This document shows, one piece after another, positions 8,583 through 17,897 of a DNA stretch of 64,000 nucleotides. Numbering within the stretch: position 1 is the first letter of the stretch; each line of letters begins with the position of its first letter. A program made the translations under genes and the position numbers. Below the pieces are notes generated by a model. That model was given only the letters and a program-made list of their open reading frames with translations, was not told the DNA's origin and searched no databases. The DNA comes from Eubacterium limosum (GTDB taxonomy: Bacteria > Bacillota > Clostridia > Eubacteriales > Eubacteriaceae): contig NZ_CP019962.1 in NCBI RefSeq assembly GCF_000807675.2, positions 868,001-932,000 of the forward strand, read 5' to 3'.

Positions 8583-9776
8583 CTAATCCGCGTAATTGTC
8601 AAAATACCCCTGGATTAATACAATGGGCGTTCCCTTGTCACCGCTGCCAGTGGTTAAGTCGCACAGGCTGCCGAGCAGGTCGGTCAGACGGCGCGGCGTG
8701 GTGCCCTGGGTTTCCATTTTTCCCACGAGGGATTCCTTGGGTTTATTGGCAATGTATTCGGAAATCGCTGATTTGAGGGCGTCGCCAGATAGATCAGCAA
8801 AGTTGTTGTCTGCCAGATATTTTAGCTTGACTTCGTTGGGGGTTCCGTTTAAACCGTCGGTGTAAGCTGGGCTGACAACCGGGTCAGCCAATTCCCAGAT
8901 CTTGCCGACCGGGTCTTTGAAGGCGCCGTCGCCAAAAACCATGACCTCAATATTTTTGCCAGTAGCCTGGTGTAGTCTTGCCTGCACCTCGTGGACAAAA
9001 TGCTCACATTCCTTGGGAAAGAGCTTGACCTTTTCCTCAGTGGCTTTGTTTGAGCCCAGGAGACCGTATTCAGCGTTGTAGCCGCTGCCGTCCACCGGTC
9101 CAGTCAACAGGTCGTCCAGGCCCAGAACGGTTTGAGCGCCCGCTGCCTTTAGCAGCCGTTTGGAGCGTTCACGGGTATGGATATCGCAGGTGAGTACATG
9201 CTTTTCATAGGGCAAAATGCTGCGGCAGTCATTGGCAAAAACAAACCGGACCTCGGCGTTCTCCTCTTCGCAGAGTGTCTTATAATAAGAAACGTAATCG
9301 ACGCCGGTAAAGGTGTGGGGGTTGCTTCCGAACAGCTCGCGGTAGCGGGCTTCGTCCAGCACGTCTGTCCAGGGGTTTACACCCTTTTCATCAAGCAGAT
9401 CAAGATCGACCAGATGATTGCCGACCTCGTCAGAGGGATAGCTCATCATAATGGTCAGCTTTTTAGCGCCCCGGGCGATCCCGCGCAGACAGATGGCAAA
9501 ACGGTTGCGGCTCATGATTGGAAAAATAACGCCAAACTCGCCGTCTGGAAATTTAGCCTTTATATCCTTTGCGATGGCGTCGACACTGGCGTAATTGCCC
9601 TGTGCCCGGGCAACCACAGCCTCAGTAATGCCCACCACATCACGGTCGTTTAAATCAAAGCCCTCGTTCTGAGATGCCTCCAATACAGAATCGACTACGA
9701 TGCCCGCAAGATCGTCGCCCTCTCGAATGATCGGTGCCCGTACGCCTCTGGATACGGTGCCGGTTGCTCTTGTCAT
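8583..9776 (-). CDS. CofE-like (coenzyme F420-0:L-glutamate ligase family) protein
   Basis: A 397-aa member of the F420 gamma-glutamyl ligase family (PF01996). The N-terminus reads APIIREGDDLAGIVVDSV, followed by DLNDRDVVGITEAVVARAQG. The true CofE reaction adds glutamate to coenzyme F420-0. No other F420 gene is present here, so this may be a gamma-glutamyl ligase with another acceptor. ATG at 9776 was chosen because GGGAGG lies just upstream; the frame extends further but without a site. It is a single-gene unit. Confidence 0.75.
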   Translation of the reverse strand: MTRATGTVSRGVRAPIIREGDDLAGIVVDSVLEASQNEGFDLNDRDVVGITEAVVARAQGNYASVDAIAKDIKAKFPDGEFGVIFPIMSRNRFAICLRGIARGAKKLTIMMSYPSDEVGNHLVDLDLLDEKGVNPWTDVLDEARYRELFGSNPHTFTGVDYVSYYKTLCEEENAEVRFVFANDCRSILPYEKHVLTCDIHTRERSKRLLKAAGAQTVLGLDDLLTGPVDGSGYNAEYGLLGSNKATEEKVKLFPKECEHFVHEVQARLHQATGKNIEVMVFGDGAFKDPVGKIWELADPVVSPAYTDGLNGTPNEVKLKYLADNNFADLSGDALKSAISEYIANKPKESLVGKMETQGTTPRRLTDLLGSLCDLTTGSGDKGTPIVLIQGYFDNYAD

Positions 9777-9917
9777 ATTGTACCTCCCGCGGCAGTGCCG
9801 CTTTTTTTCAGAATAAATTAAAATGAAAGCTGTGTCATATCCCCGATGCTCATGTGCTTTCAAAAAGAATTATATTATAAAACTTCCGGCGTGTAAAACA
9901 ATTATTGCGCCCAATTT

Positions 9918-9943
9918 AAAAAAGCGGCTTATCGGCCGCTTTT
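9918..9943 (-). terminator. Terminator overlapping the GGDEF gene end
   Basis: AAAGCGGC and GCCGCTTT form a hairpin whose minus-strand 3' side runs into a U tract. The GGDEF gene stop codon (9929-9931) is in the loop. Confidence 0.75.
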
Positions 9944-10807
9944 GTTTCGTCTCTTTTCTTCATACATCCGCATGTCTACCAGGTCAAAGAAATCGGCGGC
10001 ATCCATTTCGCCGGGATGGTATTCCTTGATTCCCATACTGGCATTGACAGAGAAATGGGTATCGCCTTTATAAAAAAGGTGCTCTTTAATATCTCGGGAT
10101 AGAGCGAAAAGAATAGGCTCTGCCTGTTCCATAGAAAGCTCGGGAAGAATTAAGATAAATTCATCACCGCCGATTCGGGCAGCCCAGCCGTTGCCATTGG
10201 ACGCAGCATCTGTCAACAGAGCGGCCATCTCGCGCAGGACAACGTCGCCGGTCTGGTGTCCGTAAGTGTCATTGATAATTTTGAAATCGTCAATGTCCAT
10301 CATGGCGGCGGTAAAGGATTTTTTATCGCTGATACAGCGCGAAACCTCGCGCTCTGCGTAATTTTTATTGTAAAGGCCGGTGTAAAGATCACGGACAGAA
10401 AGGTTGTTGAGCTCAGCGATAACATCGGTGATGATCGTGTTGTCACAGTGGCGGTCATCATTGATCATCAGACTGGCAGTGACATCCTTGGCCAGCTCCA
10501 GAACACAGCGGCGTCCATCGACGGTATGCGGGGTGGAAAGGATCAGAAAAACTTTGTTTTCGAGATATTCCAGCTTGATGACAGGTTCTTTAAGGCTGAG
10601 CGCCCGAATGGAGGAACAGTTGTGGCAGGGGGTGTCGCGCTGCCAGATTGCATAACAGGGAATATCCTCGGCCTCCAAGCAGGCGTTTTTACAATTATAG
10701 ACACAGTAATCTGCTGGTGTGACAAAGCGGTACTGGTCAAAAAATGCCGCGGCGGACTGGTCGATCAGATTGCGCAGCATGGTATCAGAGTCTTTTATTT
10801 TAAACAT
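9929..10807 (-). CDS. Diguanylate cyclase with Cys-rich PAS-like sensor
   Basis: A 292-aa c-di-GMP synthase. The C-terminal GGDEF domain (about 130-290) is intact: DLYTGLYNKNYAE start, MMDIDDFKIINDTYGHQTGD metal/nucleotide motif, and RIGGDEF active site. The N-terminal domain (1-125) carries six cysteines (35, 39, 43, 51, 61, 64) followed by a PAS-like strand region (VLELAKDVTASL), so a metal, Fe-S or redox input is plausible but unproven. ATG at 10807 follows GAGGTGA. Single gene. Confidence 0.88.
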   Translation of the reverse strand: MFKIKDSDTMLRNLIDQSAAAFFDQYRFVTPADYCVYNCKNACLEAEDIPCYAIWQRDTPCHNCSSIRALSLKEPVIKLEYLENKVFLILSTPHTVDGRRCVLELAKDVTASLMINDDRHCDNTIITDVIAELNNLSVRDLYTGLYNKNYAEREVSRCISDKKSFTAAMMDIDDFKIINDTYGHQTGDVVLREMAALLTDAASNGNGWAARIGGDEFILILPELSMEQAEPILFALSRDIKEHLFYKGDTHFSVNASMGIKEYHPGEMDAADFFDLVDMRMYEEKRRNKSGR

Positions 10808-11026
10808 GATCTTTTCACCTCGTGACCGTCCTTAGCAGACGGACTGTTTTTCTGTGATTATAGTATCAGTGCGGCTCGCGATTGTCAATTAAAATCATTC
10901 TTAAAATCAAAAGTTTCGCTTTTACGGCTTTTACCAAAAGGGGCGTATTTTTACCAAAATGGTTACGGTCATCGGCGCTTTTCGTGATAGGATAATTAAA
11001 AGGCTTATTATTCAGGAGGAAAAGAA

Positions 11027-11557
11027 ATGGAACCGAAGGGAAAAGGCCTCTTAAAGGGCGCGGGTATTATTTTTTTGATATGGGGTATCCTTATCACAAT
11101 TTTTGGAGTCGTATTGTTTTCGACAGCAGCGATGCTGCAGCAGCTGGGAGACAGCCATGAAATCCAGCAGATTGCCACAGAGGGCGGACTCACGATGGAG
11201 GGTCTGGTGCATACGGTTGATATGATGTCGGTATCGCTGATCGCCAATGGCACCTGTATCGTTATCCTGGGGATTTTTGGGGTCATTTTCTGCAAAAGCA
11301 TTGGGAAAGCACGTTTTTTGAGATTTTTAAGTATTCTGGTCATCGTGTTCAGTGCGGTAAATCTGGGAATGAGTATTCTCTACGGTTTGACCGCAATGAT
11401 TCCGCATATGGTCAGCATTGTTCTGGGCATTGTTTATTTTATCGGCGCAGACCGGAATGTCAAGACCATCGATTTGGGCGTGGAGGAGATAGACGCTGAG
11501 GACGCCGATGCCCTGGCGGAGGAAGTAAAGGAGCAGGAAACAGAAGAGAATGTATAA
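11027..11557 (+). CDS. Four-helix membrane protein of unknown function
   Basis: A 176-aa protein with four predicted membrane helices (about 10-32, 67-90, 97-117, 122-142) and a strongly acidic cytoplasmic tail (EEIDAEDADALAEEVKEQETEE). AGGAGG precedes the ATG. No family is recognised. A GC-rich hairpin (CGCCGG/CCGGCG, about 11577-11604) follows and may end the transcript. Confidence 0.75.
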   Translation: MEPKGKGLLKGAGIIFLIWGILITIFGVVLFSTAAMLQQLGDSHEIQQIATEGGLTMEGLVHTVDMMSVSLIANGTCIVILGIFGVIFCKSIGKARFLRFLSILVIVFSAVNLGMSILYGLTAMIPHMVSIVLGIVYFIGADRNVKTIDLGVEEIDAEDADALAEEVKEQETEENV

Positions 11558-11708
11558 ATGCCTGATAGGCAGGTACCGCCGGTTGTATTTTTGTACCCGG
11601 CGTTATTTTATTGCGGCCGATTCTGTTAAAAGGAAGAAGATCGTGGTAAAATATAAGATAAAAGCTTGTTATAGATAGTGAAAAAGCGTTTTGAAAAGGG
11701 GATGTAGG

Positions 11709-12770
11709 ATGAGTTTATTACCGATTGATCAAAATCCGGAATTTCGCAGTCTGGCAAATGAGATTTTAAACCGCCAGCTTGAACTGGACCCGCAGCTGGG
11801 CAGAGAACTGGACGAGATGGCTAAAAAGAGGATGTACCAGGACGTCGTATACAATTTGGATATGCTATACACCGCTTTGGCGCTTGAGGATGGAAAAATT
11901 TTTGAATATTATGCCCGGTGGCTTTACCAATTGCTCTGCCCACTGTTGCCTTGCTGTACAAGGGAGAGGGTCAGGGATCAGCTTCTGGACAGTTATGCCC
12001 TGATGGAGGAATGTATGGACCGGGCTGTTGCGCCTGAAAGGCTGTCGGCCTTGAAGGCGATGCTTGACCGCGCGTCGCGCGCGACGGTTGAGGAATGTGA
12101 GAAAAGCGCAATGGCAGAGGAAAAGCCGCCGAGAAAATACGAGGCAGAAATTCAGCGGTATCTGGATTGTATTTTAAAAGCAGATACCAAAAACGCTGTG
12201 TTTTTGATCCCGGAATATGTAAAGAATGGTATTCCTCTGCCGGATGTCTATGTTGACATTGTAGGCGAGTGTATGCGTGAGGTGGGTGAGTTGTGGCACC
12301 GCCATACAATACAGGTGGATAAGGAGCATTACTGTACCTCAACCACGCAGATGGCGCTCGCTCAGCTGTATCCGTTTATCTTCAGCCAGAAGCGCAGGCC
12401 TAAAAAGATTCTTGTGGCCTGTGTCGGCAGTGAACTGCACGAGCTGGCGGCGCGTATGGTGGCAGATCTTTTTGAATATAATGGGTGGGACAGTATCTAT
12501 CTTGGGGCGGCGGTGCCGGCGGAATCCATCCAGAGCGCAGTCGAAACACATCGGCCGGATCTGGTAGCCCTTTCAGTGACAATGCCCCAGCATTTATTAG
12601 CCTGTAAGGAAACCGTGGAGCGGTTACGGCGCGCGTACCCGGATATCAAGATCGCCGTGGGCGGAAAAGCCTTTGAATGGACAAATGAAATATGGAAGAA
12701 CTGGAGAGCAGATGTATACACTCAGGATGCCAAATCTTTTGTAGAATGGGCAGTGGATACACTGCAATAA
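11709..12770 (+). CDS. Cobalamin-binding sensor protein with CarH-type W-x9-EH signature
   Basis: A 353-aa protein. Residues about 145-225 form the four-helix cap that precedes B12 domains, with Trp196-His197 and Glu206-His207 spaced as W-x9-EH. In CarH this motif covers adenosylcobalamin, and the His next to Trp binds cobalt after light. The Rossmann B12 domain has SELHELA with His244 in the lower-ligand position (Glu replaces Asp and Ala replaces Gly of DxHxxG), ALSVTM and VGGKAF. The N-terminal 140 aa show no MerR-like HTH. It lies 6 nt upstream of the EAL gene. Light versus B12 sensing is inference. Confidence 0.85.
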   Translation: MSLLPIDQNPEFRSLANEILNRQLELDPQLGRELDEMAKKRMYQDVVYNLDMLYTALALEDGKIFEYYARWLYQLLCPLLPCCTRERVRDQLLDSYALMEECMDRAVAPERLSALKAMLDRASRATVEECEKSAMAEEKPPRKYEAEIQRYLDCILKADTKNAVFLIPEYVKNGIPLPDVYVDIVGECMREVGELWHRHTIQVDKEHYCTSTTQMALAQLYPFIFSQKRRPKKILVACVGSELHELAARMVADLFEYNGWDSIYLGAAVPAESIQSAVETHRPDLVALSVTMPQHLLACKETVERLRRAYPDIKIAVGGKAFEWTNEIWKNWRADVYTQDAKSFVEWAVDTLQ

Positions 12771-12776
12771 AAAAAT

Positions 12777-14531
12777 ATGATTGGATATTTTGCGCTGTGC
12801 GATGCACAGGGAAACGTTAATAAAGTCATCCGTAGCGTGCCAATGCGCTTTGTGAATGAGGGGCAGAATATACGGCAGCTTTTTTCAGAGGATGAAAATA
12901 TGGATGCGCTCCTGAATCCGGGGGCTGGCCAGGTGGCGTCTGCGAGACTCAGAATATGCGAGGAAGACCGGAACGTCTGGGCGGTAGCAAAGCGAAGCGG
13001 AGGGCAGCTGCTCTTCATGATGTGGGCTATTGAGGATGAATCTGAGGTGCCGGAGCTGATGAAACTGTATATTTCCATGACAGAGGATCTGGAACTGGTG
13101 CAGCAGGAGCCCTACGAAGCCAGTTATTATGAAATACAGAAGGTCAATAATCAGCTGATCAATTACCAGAGGGCGCTCACAAAAGCCAATGAACGGCTGA
13201 AAATGCTGCTGGAGGAAGTGCGTGAAGCCAAAAGCACCATTGAGATTCTGGAACGTGACGCGCTAACGAATTTGTATACCCAGAACGCATTTTTTGACAG
13301 GGCGGCCAGTATACTGAAAGAAAATCCCGAAACGGATTTTGATATTATCGCCGCGGATATTGAGCGTTTTAAAATGGTCAACGACGCTTTTGGCAACGCA
13401 GCTGGTGACAAGCTTCTGGCAGAAGTGGCGATCTGTCTGCTGAGTGTACGCAAGGAGGGAAAATCACTGTTTGCAAGGGCAAGGGCGGATAAGTTTTACG
13501 CGCTGGTGCCTTGCTGCACATCCGTCTATGAAACGCTGGACCGGCACATTGGGTTTCTGACAGATAATTATCCACTGCCTATGCGACTTCAAATCAAGCT
13601 TGGCGTTTATCATATAAAGGACCGGACGATCGGTATTCCCAGGATGTGCGACCGTGCTGTACTGGCGGCCTGCAGCATCAAGGGCTTCTTTGATAAAAGA
13701 ATTGCCTTTTATGATGACTCGATCCGGAAAAAGATGATCATGGAGCAGAATATTATCGACACCATGACAGAAGCGCTGGAGCGGGAAGATTTTCAGGTCT
13801 ATCTCCAGCCAAAGGTAGAGATCGGTACCGGTCGGCTGATGGGGGCAGAGGCACTGGTACGCTGGCAGCATCCTCAGCTCGGCATGGTCTCGCCGGGAGA
13901 TTTTATCCCAGTGTTTGAAAAAAACGGATTCATTTATGCCCTCGACCAGTTTGTATGGCGGAAGGCCTGTGAGATAATGGGACGTTGGAAGAGGGAAAAG
14001 GGAAATTTTATACCCATCTCAGTCAATGTGTCCAGGGTGGATATCTACCATACCGACCTGCCTGGGGTTTTGATGAAAATGGTTGAAGAAAACAACCTGG
14101 AGCCAGAGGATCTGCACCTGGAAATTACTGAGTCGGCCTATGTGTCTGATTCGCAGCAGCTGCTCTCAGTTATTGAGCAGCTCAAGGCGCTTGGCTTTAT
14201 CATTGAAATGGATGATTTCGGCAATGGTTACTCTTCGCTCAATACGCTTTCGGAACTTCCCATTGATGTGCTGAAAATTGATCTGGAATTTTTGAGAATG
14301 CGAAAAAATGTCGTGCGCAGAAAACAGATCATGCGCTTTGTCATCAATCTGGCTAATGAGCTCAGGCTCCAGGTTATCGCGGAGGGGGCGGAAACAGAGG
14401 AGCAGATCGCACTTCTGCGTGAAATGGGGTGCGAATATGCCCAGGGATATTACTATGGAAGACCCATGCCTCAGGAAGATTTTCAGGAATATCTCTTGAG
14501 GCGGCCAAACAGCGAAATGAAGGTATTATGA
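12777..14531 (+). CDS. c-di-GMP phosphodiesterase: sensor, degenerate GGDEF, active-type EAL
   Basis: A 584-aa protein. Residues 1-120 are a small sensor-like domain, 125-160 a coiled coil, and 160-310 a GGDEF domain whose active-site loop reads RARADKF instead of RxGGDEF, so it is probably not a cyclase. Residues 325-575 form an EAL domain with EALVRW, ITES, DDFGNGYSSL, KIDLEF, EGAETEEQ and QGYYYGRP, so hydrolysis of c-di-GMP is expected. No clear ribosome site precedes ATG 12777, and the 6-nt gap to the B12 gene suggests coupling. Confidence 0.9.
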   Translation: MIGYFALCDAQGNVNKVIRSVPMRFVNEGQNIRQLFSEDENMDALLNPGAGQVASARLRICEEDRNVWAVAKRSGGQLLFMMWAIEDESEVPELMKLYISMTEDLELVQQEPYEASYYEIQKVNNQLINYQRALTKANERLKMLLEEVREAKSTIEILERDALTNLYTQNAFFDRAASILKENPETDFDIIAADIERFKMVNDAFGNAAGDKLLAEVAICLLSVRKEGKSLFARARADKFYALVPCCTSVYETLDRHIGFLTDNYPLPMRLQIKLGVYHIKDRTIGIPRMCDRAVLAACSIKGFFDKRIAFYDDSIRKKMIMEQNIIDTMTEALEREDFQVYLQPKVEIGTGRLMGAEALVRWQHPQLGMVSPGDFIPVFEKNGFIYALDQFVWRKACEIMGRWKREKGNFIPISVNVSRVDIYHTDLPGVLMKMVEENNLEPEDLHLEITESAYVSDSQQLLSVIEQLKALGFIIEMDDFGNGYSSLNTLSELPIDVLKIDLEFLRMRKNVVRRKQIMRFVINLANELRLQVIAEGAETEEQIALLREMGCEYAQGYYYGRPMPQEDFQEYLLRRPNSEMKVL

Positions 14532-14557
14532 ATAAAACAATGGCATAAAAAGGACAA

Positions 14558-14608
14558 TGAAAAAGCTGGCCGCTTGGGTATGACGCCCGGGCGGCTGGCT
14601 TTTTTGAT
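14558..14608 (+). terminator. Terminator after the EAL gene
   Basis: A long stem built from AAAAAGCTGGCCGC and GCGGCTGGCTTTTTT (several G-U pairs). From here to 14733 the sequence is AT-rich and holds nothing recognisable. Confidence 0.75.
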
Positions 14609-14733
14609 TTGATCAAATTCCTGTTATTTTTACAAAATAAAAAATGTAAATATTTTCAGAGAGAAATATCCGTAAAATTTACAGAAAATTAGAAAAAATA
14701 CAAAAATCTTGTTAAGATATTGGGGTTTCCAGG

Positions 14734-14767
14734 TTGACATTCATTATAGAAGTTATATAATGACATT
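14734..14767 (+). promoter_or_regulatory. Promoter and probable operator of the polyol-PTS locus
   Basis: TTGACA (14734-14739), 16-nt spacer and TATAAT (14756-14761). An inverted repeat CATTATA (14742-14748) / TATAATG (14756-14762) overlaps the -10, and TGACATT is directly repeated at 14735 and 14761. Such placement suits autoregulation by the SorC-type protein. Confidence 0.6.
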
Positions 14768-14835
14768 AAACAATGATTGACAATATTTCAGATATAAACA
14801 AAAGTAAAAATCACAAAGGTTTGGAGGGATGAAAG

Positions 14836-15786
14836 ATGAAAAAGGTCATTGATGACGAGCGGCTGATGGTTAAGATCTGTGATATGTATTACAATCAGGA
14901 TTTAAATCAGAAAGTCATTTCAGCGCAGCTTGGCTTGTCCAGGCCAACGGTTTCCCGGATCATCAGCAATGGTAAGGAGCGGGGAATTGTAAAAATCATC
15001 ATTGATAACCTGGAAGGCACCGACTATGTGGAGCTGGAAAGGGAAATCGAAAACCTGTATGGCCTGCGTGAGGTCATTGTCGTTGACACCAAGAAGGACA
15101 TCGAAGACCAGAAAAACGAAATTGGCCGGGCAGCCGCCCAGTATCTGGAGCGTGTGGTTAAGGACGGCAACGTCGTTGGGGTATCCATGGGAACGACCCT
15201 GGGGTATATTGCCAGACACGTTGTGGGCAACGCGACCAAAAATATCACCTTTGTTCCGCTGATCGGCGGTATGGGCCATCTTCGTATGGAACTGCACTCC
15301 AACTATATTGTAGAGGATCTGGCAAAGGTTTTTGGTGGGGAGTTCATGCTCATGCACGCGCCGGCAAGGGTTTCCGGCAAACAGATTAAGGAAGAGCTAC
15401 TGAAGGAGGACGGCATCAGCAAGATCATCCGGATGGGTGATAAGCTGGATGTGGCACTGGTGGGAATCGGGGTTCCCAATAGCACTTCTGCCATTATGGC
15501 TACTGGCTACTATGACCGTGTAGAAATGAATAAAATGCGTGAAAAACACGTGGCAGGCGACATCTGTATGCAGTTTTACGACATTAATGGCAGCACAACC
15601 CCCTTCAAAATTGATAACAACGTGGTCGGCATTGAGATTAAAAAGCTGCGCCGCGTACCGCATTCCATCGGTGTAGCCTGCGGCATTGAAAAGGTTGATG
15701 CCATCAAGGGCGCCATCAACGGTAAGTATATCAATACTCTGGTTACCGATGTGGAAAGCGCAAGAAAGCTGATTGAAGAAGAATAG
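14836..15786 (+). CDS. SorC/DeoR-type sugar-sensing regulator
   Basis: A 316-aa regulator of normal SorC-family length. The N-terminal HTH (about 8-50) reads MYYNQDLNQKVISAQLGLSRPTVSRII. The C-terminal sugar-phosphate-sensing domain (about 60-314) includes GVSMGTTLGYI, VPLIGGMG and DVALVGIG. It most likely binds a phosphorylated polyol or sugar made by the downstream PTS. ATG 14836 lies 7 nt after GGAGG. It is the first gene of the locus. Confidence 0.88.
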   Translation: MKKVIDDERLMVKICDMYYNQDLNQKVISAQLGLSRPTVSRIISNGKERGIVKIIIDNLEGTDYVELEREIENLYGLREVIVVDTKKDIEDQKNEIGRAAAQYLERVVKDGNVVGVSMGTTLGYIARHVVGNATKNITFVPLIGGMGHLRMELHSNYIVEDLAKVFGGEFMLMHAPARVSGKQIKEELLKEDGISKIIRMGDKLDVALVGIGVPNSTSAIMATGYYDRVEMNKMREKHVAGDICMQFYDINGSTTPFKIDNNVVGIEIKKLRRVPHSIGVACGIEKVDAIKGAINGKYINTLVTDVESARKLIEEE

Positions 15787-15844
15787 CCGTAATTTACGGT
15801 CATTAATACTTTTAGATTTTTTAAAGTAAAAGGAGATACTAACA

Positions 15845-17026
15845 ATGAATGAAATCCTGAATCTGGCCATCAACGAAATGGCAAACACTGAATTTGACTG
15901 CTCCTGTGGGAGACACCACAATTTTTCAATCCATGACATCGCCATCGGGAAGGGCGCGATCAAGGAGCTGCCGCGTGTGGCGGAACCCTTTAAAGAAGGA
16001 AAAATCCTCATCGTTTACGATGATAATACCTATAAAGCAGCCGGCAAGGAAGCGAAACAGCTGTTAGACGATGCAGGCTTCAATGTCAAGGAATTACTGT
16101 TTGACCGTGGTGGAGAATTGTTGATCCCGGATGAAAGTGTTGTCGGACGTATTCTCGAAGAACAGGAATTAGACGTCAGCCTGATGGTAGCCGTAGGTTC
16201 GGGTTCACTTAATGACTCTGTTAAATATGTATCCTCCCGTACAAAGGTGCCTTATATCATTGTCTGCACCGCACCTTCTATGGATGGCTATGTGGCCGAT
16301 GGTGCCCCGCTGATCTGCAACGGTTATAAATATTCTTATCCGGCATGCTTGGCTTATGGCGTTGTCGGCGATACCGATATTATGAAAGAAGCGCCGATGG
16401 AATTAATCCACGCTGGCTTTGGAGATGTCGTAGGAAAAATTACCGCTCTGGCAGATTGGGATTTATCCGTTAAGGTCAATGACGAATACCGCTGCGAAAC
16501 CTGCGTAGAGCTTGTACAGCGCGCTCTGGACAAATGCTTTGGCCAGGCAGAAGCGTTAAAAGAACGCAACGATGAAGCGACCTTATACCTGATTGAAGCC
16601 TTAACCCTGACCGGTGTGGCGATGGGGCTCGTCAATATCTCCCGTCCGGCTTCCGGCGCAGAACATATGCTGTCCCACTACTGGGAAATGGATTATATCG
16701 CAAGAGGGATGACACCAATCCATCACGGCACACAGGTTGGTGTTGCGACACCAGTTATCGCCATGTTCTTTGAAGAAATGGCAGATCTGCTGCCAGAGGG
16801 AACCGGAGCACTGTGCCCGCCGCATGAAGAAATTGAAGAGCTTCTTCGCAAAGCTGGCTGCCCGGTGACACCGAAGGATATCGGCATTGACAGAGATTTA
16901 TTCCACAGAAGCCTGATCGAAGGCTACAAAGTACGTCCGCGGTATTCTGTTATGGAATTTGCAAAAGCCCACGGCCGTCTGGAAGAAATTGCAGACAAAA
17001 TTACAAATACAATTTACGGAGAATAA
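15845..17026 (+). CDS. Glycerol-1-phosphate dehydrogenase-family (AraM/EgsA-like) enzyme
   Basis: A 393-aa iron-type alcohol dehydrogenase fold. NAD(P) and metal signatures include VAVGSGSLNDSVKY, APSMDGYVADGAPL, HAGFGDVVGK (metal Asp), SGAEHMLSHYWE (metal His) and TPIHHGTQVG (metal His). AraM/EgsA interconverts DHAP and sn-glycerol-1-phosphate. Here it occupies the place of the sorbitol-6-phosphate dehydrogenase expected beside a glucitol-type PTS, so it may oxidise another polyol phosphate. It is followed 2 nt later by a HAD phosphatase, as araM is paired with araL in Bacillus. Confidence 0.9.
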   Translation: MNEILNLAINEMANTEFDCSCGRHHNFSIHDIAIGKGAIKELPRVAEPFKEGKILIVYDDNTYKAAGKEAKQLLDDAGFNVKELLFDRGGELLIPDESVVGRILEEQELDVSLMVAVGSGSLNDSVKYVSSRTKVPYIIVCTAPSMDGYVADGAPLICNGYKYSYPACLAYGVVGDTDIMKEAPMELIHAGFGDVVGKITALADWDLSVKVNDEYRCETCVELVQRALDKCFGQAEALKERNDEATLYLIEALTLTGVAMGLVNISRPASGAEHMLSHYWEMDYIARGMTPIHHGTQVGVATPVIAMFFEEMADLLPEGTGALCPPHEEIEELLRKAGCPVTPKDIGIDRDLFHRSLIEGYKVRPRYSVMEFAKAHGRLEEIADKITNTIYGE

Positions 17027-17028
17027 AT

Positions 17029-17823
17029 ATGCGATTTGAAAAAGACCAGGCATTAAATGATGTCAAACTGTTCGTACTGGATATGGATGGCACCGTCTAT
17101 TTAGGCAACAACCTGATCGAAGGGTCTCTGGATTTCATCCATAAAGTTAAAGAAACCGGAAGAAGCTTTATCTTTTTTACCAATAACGCGTCCCGCGTGC
17201 CGTCTTTCTACAAGGATAAGCTGGCAAAGATGGGTCTGGAGGTAGAAGAAAGCGATGTTGTCACCGCTGGTGATGTCACCGCGGAATTTTTGAAAACCTA
17301 CTACCCCGGCAAGCGTGTTTACTTAAATGGGACACCGCTGCTGGAAAACAGCTTTAAGGAAAAGGGCATCAATCTGGTTGATGATGAGCCTGATGTGGCG
17401 GTTCAGAGCTTTGACACCACACTCACCTATGAAAAGCTGGATAAAATCTGCCGCTTTGTCCGTAACGGCGTGCCTTTTGTAGCCACCCATATGGACACCA
17501 ACTGCCCGACTGAGGATGGCTTTATGCCGGACTGCGGCGCAATGTGCGATTTGATCACCTCATCCACTGGCGTGAAGCCGCGTTTCCTGGGCAAGCCTTT
17601 TAAGGAAACTGTGGATATGGTACTCGAAATCACCGGCTTCAAACGCGACGAGGTTGCTTTTGTCGGTGACCGTATCTATACCGATGTGGCTACCGGCGTT
17701 AAAAACGGTGCAAAAGGCTTCCTCGTACTTACCGGTGAAGCGGATATGCAGACCGTTGCCGAGTCTGAAGTCGAACCCGACTGTATTTATGATTCATTAT
17801 ACGAAATGAGCAAATACCTATAA
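17029..17823 (+). CDS. HAD-IIA (NagD/AraL-type) sugar-phosphate phosphatase
   Basis: A 264-aa HAD hydrolase. Motif I is LDMDGTVYLG (nucleophile Asp), motif II FFTNN, then a C2 cap, motif III Lys in FLGKPF, and motif IV VGDRIYTD. NagD/AraL enzymes dephosphorylate small sugar phosphates and often act as detoxifying or overflow phosphatases. The ribosome site overlaps the end of the upstream dehydrogenase gene (GGAGAATAA), so the two are coupled. Confidence 0.9.
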   Translation: MRFEKDQALNDVKLFVLDMDGTVYLGNNLIEGSLDFIHKVKETGRSFIFFTNNASRVPSFYKDKLAKMGLEVEESDVVTAGDVTAEFLKTYYPGKRVYLNGTPLLENSFKEKGINLVDDEPDVAVQSFDTTLTYEKLDKICRFVRNGVPFVATHMDTNCPTEDGFMPDCGAMCDLITSSTGVKPRFLGKPFKETVDMVLEITGFKRDEVAFVGDRIYTDVATGVKNGAKGFLVLTGEADMQTVAESEVEPDCIYDSLYEMSKYL

Positions 17824-17897
17824 GGCAAAATCCGGATTTCACAGAAATTTGGCAGGATGAGCAGAGCGGCAGCGGGCGTCCGGCAATGAGGCTAACG

